From positions 1-7,629 of the forward strand of contig JAGHSP010000219.1 of the NCBI GenBank assembly GCA_018065815.1: a stretch of DNA of 7,629 nucleotides. The letters are read 5' to 3'. The translations under genes and the position numbers were made by a program. Shown piece by piece: positions 5,459 to 7,629 of this stretch (its first letter is position 1; every line of letters begins with the position of its first letter). The notes below the pieces were generated by a model. That model was given only the letters and a program-made list of their open reading frames with translations. It was not told where the DNA came from and did not search any database. This DNA comes from Candidatus Sodaliphilus limicaballi. GTDB lineage: Bacteria > Bacteroidota > Bacteroidia > Bacteroidales > Muribaculaceae.

Positions 5459-6451
5459 TTACTCTTTATCTAATTTATACTTTGAAATATCCATGCCGAA
5501 TGAGAGACCCAGAGTTGCGAGTAACTCTTCCAGCTCTGAAAGCGACTTCTTACCAAAGTTGCGGAACTTGAGCAAGTCGTTCTTGTTGAAGACAACAAGT
5601 TCACCGAGGGTTTCAACCTCTGCTGACTTCAAGCAGTTGAGAGCGCGAACCGAGAGGTCCATCTCAACGAGCTTGGTCCTGAGGAGTTGACGCATGTGCA
5701 GTACTTCCTCGTCAAATTCCTCTACGCCACTACCCTGTTCAACATCGATGGCAATCTTCTCGTCACTGAAAAGCATGAAGTGCTGGATAAGAATCTTTGC
5801 AGCTTCCTTCAATGCATCTTTGGGATGAATAGAACCGTCGCTTGTGATTTCAAGTATAAGTTTCTCGTAGTCGGTCTTCTGTTCCACACGGTAGTTTTCT
5901 ACCGATGTCTTTACATTAATAATGGGAGTGTATATTGAGTCGATTGCAATCACATCAATAGGATTGTTGGGATTAGCGTTCTCCTCAGCAGGGACGTAAC
6001 CTCTACCCTTATTAATAGACAGTTCAATCTGGAAACCAGTTGAAGGATCAATGTGGCAAATCTCAAGTTCAGGATTAAGAACTTCAAATCCGCTAAGAAC
6101 CTTACCTATGTCACCAGCTTTAAACACATCCTGGCCTGAAACCTTGACAGTTGCCTTCTCTGAGTCGGTGTCTTCAACAATTCGTTTCAAACGAACTTTC
6201 TTGAGATTCAGGATAACGTTAGTAACGTCTTCCTTTACACCGGGGATAGTTGCAAACTCATGCAGAACACCCTCAATGCGGATGTCGCAAATAGCATAGC
6301 CCTCGAGACCAGAGAGGAGAATGCGGCGTAAAGCGTTACCAATGGTAACACCATAACCGGGCTCCAAAGGACGGAACTCGAACTTGCCAAAGGTGCTGTC
6401 GGCTTCGAGCATGAGCACCTTGTCGGGTTTCTGAAATGCTAAAATAGCCAT
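5459..6451 (-). CDS. rpoA: DNA-directed RNA polymerase subunit alpha
   Basis: This 330-residue, full-length subunit forms the dimer on which core RNA polymerase assembles. The N-terminal domain shows PLEPGYGVTIGNALRRILL at 28-46, the conserved dimerisation and beta-binding segment. The C-terminal domain starts at about residue 256, with the helical DNA- and activator-binding core (LSVRALNCLKSAEVETLGEL, then FRNFGKKSLSELEELL). Spacing is 14 nt after rpsD and 6 nt before rplQ, so co-transcription is nearly certain. No anomaly is seen. Confidence 0.99.
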   Translation of the reverse strand: MAILAFQKPDKVLMLEADSTFGKFEFRPLEPGYGVTIGNALRRILLSGLEGYAICDIRIEGVLHEFATIPGVKEDVTNVILNLKKVRLKRIVEDTDSEKATVKVSGQDVFKAGDIGKVLSGFEVLNPELEICHIDPSTGFQIELSINKGRGYVPAEENANPNNPIDVIAIDSIYTPIINVKTSVENYRVEQKTDYEKLILEITSDGSIHPKDALKEAAKILIQHFMLFSDEKIAIDVEQGSGVEEFDEEVLHMRQLLRTKLVEMDLSVRALNCLKSAEVETLGELVVFNKNDLLKFRNFGKKSLSELEELLATLGLSFGMDISKYKLDKE

Positions 6452-6465
6452 GGACTGTTAAAATT

Positions 6466-7074
6466 TTACTGTTTAGAATACAACTCGACGATCAACTGCT
6501 CCTTGATATTTTCAGGAATGTCTTCACGCTGGGGCAGGTGTAACAACTTACCACCCTTTACGCTCTCGTCCCATTCGATCCAGGGATACTTGCTGTGGTT
6601 GAAACCAGCAAGTGCATCTTGAATTACCTCAAGAGACTTTGATTTCTCACGTACAGCTACTACCTGACCGGGAGCGACACTATAAGAAGCGATGTTAACG
6701 ATGCCACCATCTACGGTGATGTGGCGGTGAAGCACGAGCTGACGTGCAGCAGCGCGGCTGGGAGCAATACCCAAGCGATAAACCACATTGTCGAGACGTT
6801 GTTCAAGAAGTTGCAACAGGTTCTCACCAGTTACACCCTTAGCAGCCGATGCCTTCTTGAAAAGGTTGCGGAACTGACGCTCGAGCACACCATAAGTGTA
6901 TTTAGCCTTTTGTTTTTCGCGAAGCTGTGTACCGTACTCAGAGAGTTTTCTTCTCTTGTTGGCGCCATGCTGACCAGGAGCATAAGGTCTTTTAGCGTAA
7001 GCCTTATCTTCACCAAAGATGGGTTCACCAAGCTTGCGAGCGATTTTAGATTTTGGACCGGTATATCTAGCCAT
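6466..7074 (-). CDS. rpsD: 30S ribosomal protein S4 (uS4)
   Basis: This 202-residue primary 16S rRNA-binding protein nucleates assembly of the 30S body. The N-terminus MARYTGPKSKIARKLGEPIF contains no cysteine, so this is the zinc-free form. The S4 RNA-binding domain covers about 92-155 (RLDNVVYRLGIAPSRAAARQ, then the HITVDGGIVN hairpin). In E. coli and Bacillus subtilis S4 represses its own synthesis by binding mRNA leaders. Here an unusual 164-nt gap with potential secondary structure precedes the start, so a local leader is plausible. The ATG at 7074 is preceded by an A-rich tract without a Shine-Dalgarno sequence. Confidence 0.99.
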   Translation of the reverse strand: MARYTGPKSKIARKLGEPIFGEDKAYAKRPYAPGQHGANKRRKLSEYGTQLREKQKAKYTYGVLERQFRNLFKKASAAKGVTGENLLQLLEQRLDNVVYRLGIAPSRAAARQLVLHRHITVDGGIVNIASYSVAPGQVVAVREKSKSLEVIQDALAGFNHSKYPWIEWDESVKGGKLLHLPQREDIPENIKEQLIVELYSKQ

Positions 7075-7238
7075 TTTGTTTTCTAAATAATTAAAGTTGT
7101 GTAGTGTGAATCACCACAGTGCAGCCGCGATTGCAGAGAGGTTGTTGTAGATTGCAATCCAATCACTGTAAGGAGATTCGCGAAAAATAAAAATGTAATT
7201 AATTCAAGAGATTTACAAATCTAATACAGCCAAAAATA
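7075..7238 (-). promoter_or_regulatory. Structured non-coding gap upstream of rpsD, candidate S4 leader
   Basis: The spacing is much larger than elsewhere in this operon (6 and 14 nt). In the minus-strand RNA, ACAGUG (7169-7164) pairs with CACUGU (7121-7116). Inside it, GAUUGCA (7159-7153) pairs with UGCAAUC (7135-7129) around a 17-nt loop, leaving an asymmetric internal loop of 4 and 7 nt. A competing small hairpin UGUG/CACA can form just downstream, over part of the outer arm, and could be an alternative fold. Upstream are a perfect AT-rich palindrome at 7209-7222 and a -7-like TAGATTTG at 7223-7216 that lacks a matching -33 box. S4 autoregulation is established in other phyla; its use of this element is inferred. 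Confidence 0.5.
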
Positions 7239-7628
7239 TTAAACTCTTCTTCTCTTGGGAGGACGACATCCATTGTGAGGAAGCGGAGTAACGTCGATGA
7301 TCTCTGTTACTGCGATACCTGCACCGTGGATGGTGCGAATTGCTGACTCACGGCCATTGCCGGGGCCCTTAACATACGCCTTGACCTTGCGCAGGCCCAG
7401 GTCGTAAGCAACCTTTGCACAATCTTGAGCGGCCATCTGAGCTGCATAAGGTGTGTTCTTTTTAGAACCACGGAGGCCCATCTTACCGGCTGAAGACCAT
7501 GAAATAACTTGTCCCTCACCATTAGCGCGGCACACAATGATGTTGTTGAAAGAAGAATGCACGTGAAGTTGACCTACGCCGTCAACCTTAACAACTCTCT
7601 TCTTTGCTGCGACTGTCTTTTTTGCCAT
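7239..7628 (-). CDS. rpsK: 30S ribosomal protein S11 (uS11)
   Basis: The protein is complete at 129 residues, with its ATG one base from the window edge. S11 sits in the platform of the small subunit next to the mRNA exit region. Characteristic segments are SSFNNIIV (25-32), GLRGSKKNTPYAAQMAAQ (51-68), GPGNGRESAIR (88-98) and the C-terminal TPLPHNGCRPPKRRRV. In this operon rpsM is expected immediately upstream, outside the window. Confidence 0.99.
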   Translation of the reverse strand: MAKKTVAAKKRVVKVDGVGQLHVHSSFNNIIVCRANGEGQVISWSSAGKMGLRGSKKNTPYAAQMAAQDCAKVAYDLGLRKVKAYVKGPGNGRESAIRTIHGAGIAVTEIIDVTPLPHNGCRPPKRRRV

Positions 7629-7629
7629 A

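Noticed and set aside
4886..7115. GGTGATTC shared by the operon terminator and the rpsD upstream gap (7108-7115)
   Set aside because: An 8-base match in one pair of sites is readily explained by chance and has no supporting context.

Overview
The window comes from a Bacteroidota chromosome, most likely Bacteroidales (Prevotellaceae- or Muribaculaceae-like). Four things point there: the gene order rpsK-rpsD-rpoA-rplQ with Bacteroidota-like proteins; a promoter of the Bacteroidota sigma-ABfr type (-33 TTTG, -7 TAnnTTTG); A-rich translation starts with no Shine-Dalgarno sequence; and secreted polysaccharide hydrolases. Genus cannot be fixed from the sequence alone. Every convincing gene reads on the minus strand, so transcription runs from the right end of the window to the left.

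Right part (about 4886-7628): the distal half of the alpha ribosomal operon, in the order rpsK (S11), a 164-nt non-coding gap, rpsD (S4), rpoA (RNA polymerase alpha) and rplQ (L17). It closes with a stem-loop terminator at 4886-4918. The rpsK-rpsD gap can fold into a two-helix structure just ahead of rpsD and is a candidate S4 autoregulatory leader.

Middle part (796-4836): three exported hydrolases. The first is a GH18 chitinase-like enzyme carrying two N-terminal dockerin-type calcium-binding repeats. Nine bases after its stop comes a GH9 glycosidase. After a 54-nt gap with a well-formed promoter comes a DUF1460 NlpC/P60-type N-acetylmuramoyl-L-alanine amidase-like protein. The set would suit periplasmic or outer-surface processing of a GlcNAc-containing polymer (chitin-type, host glycan or peptidoglycan), but no transporter or sensor in the window fixes the substrate.

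Left part (1-795): no credible gene. It holds a cluster of long GC-rich interspersed repeats (three copies of a core of about 120 bp, plus a fragment of a fourth unit), each built from short perfect or near-perfect palindromes. The cluster is interrupted by a 13-unit, 9-bp minisatellite and a small promoter-like palindrome. It starts within about 20 bp of the 3' end of the amidase gene, so amidase transcripts that are not terminated earlier would run into the hairpins. This is the least explained part of the window.
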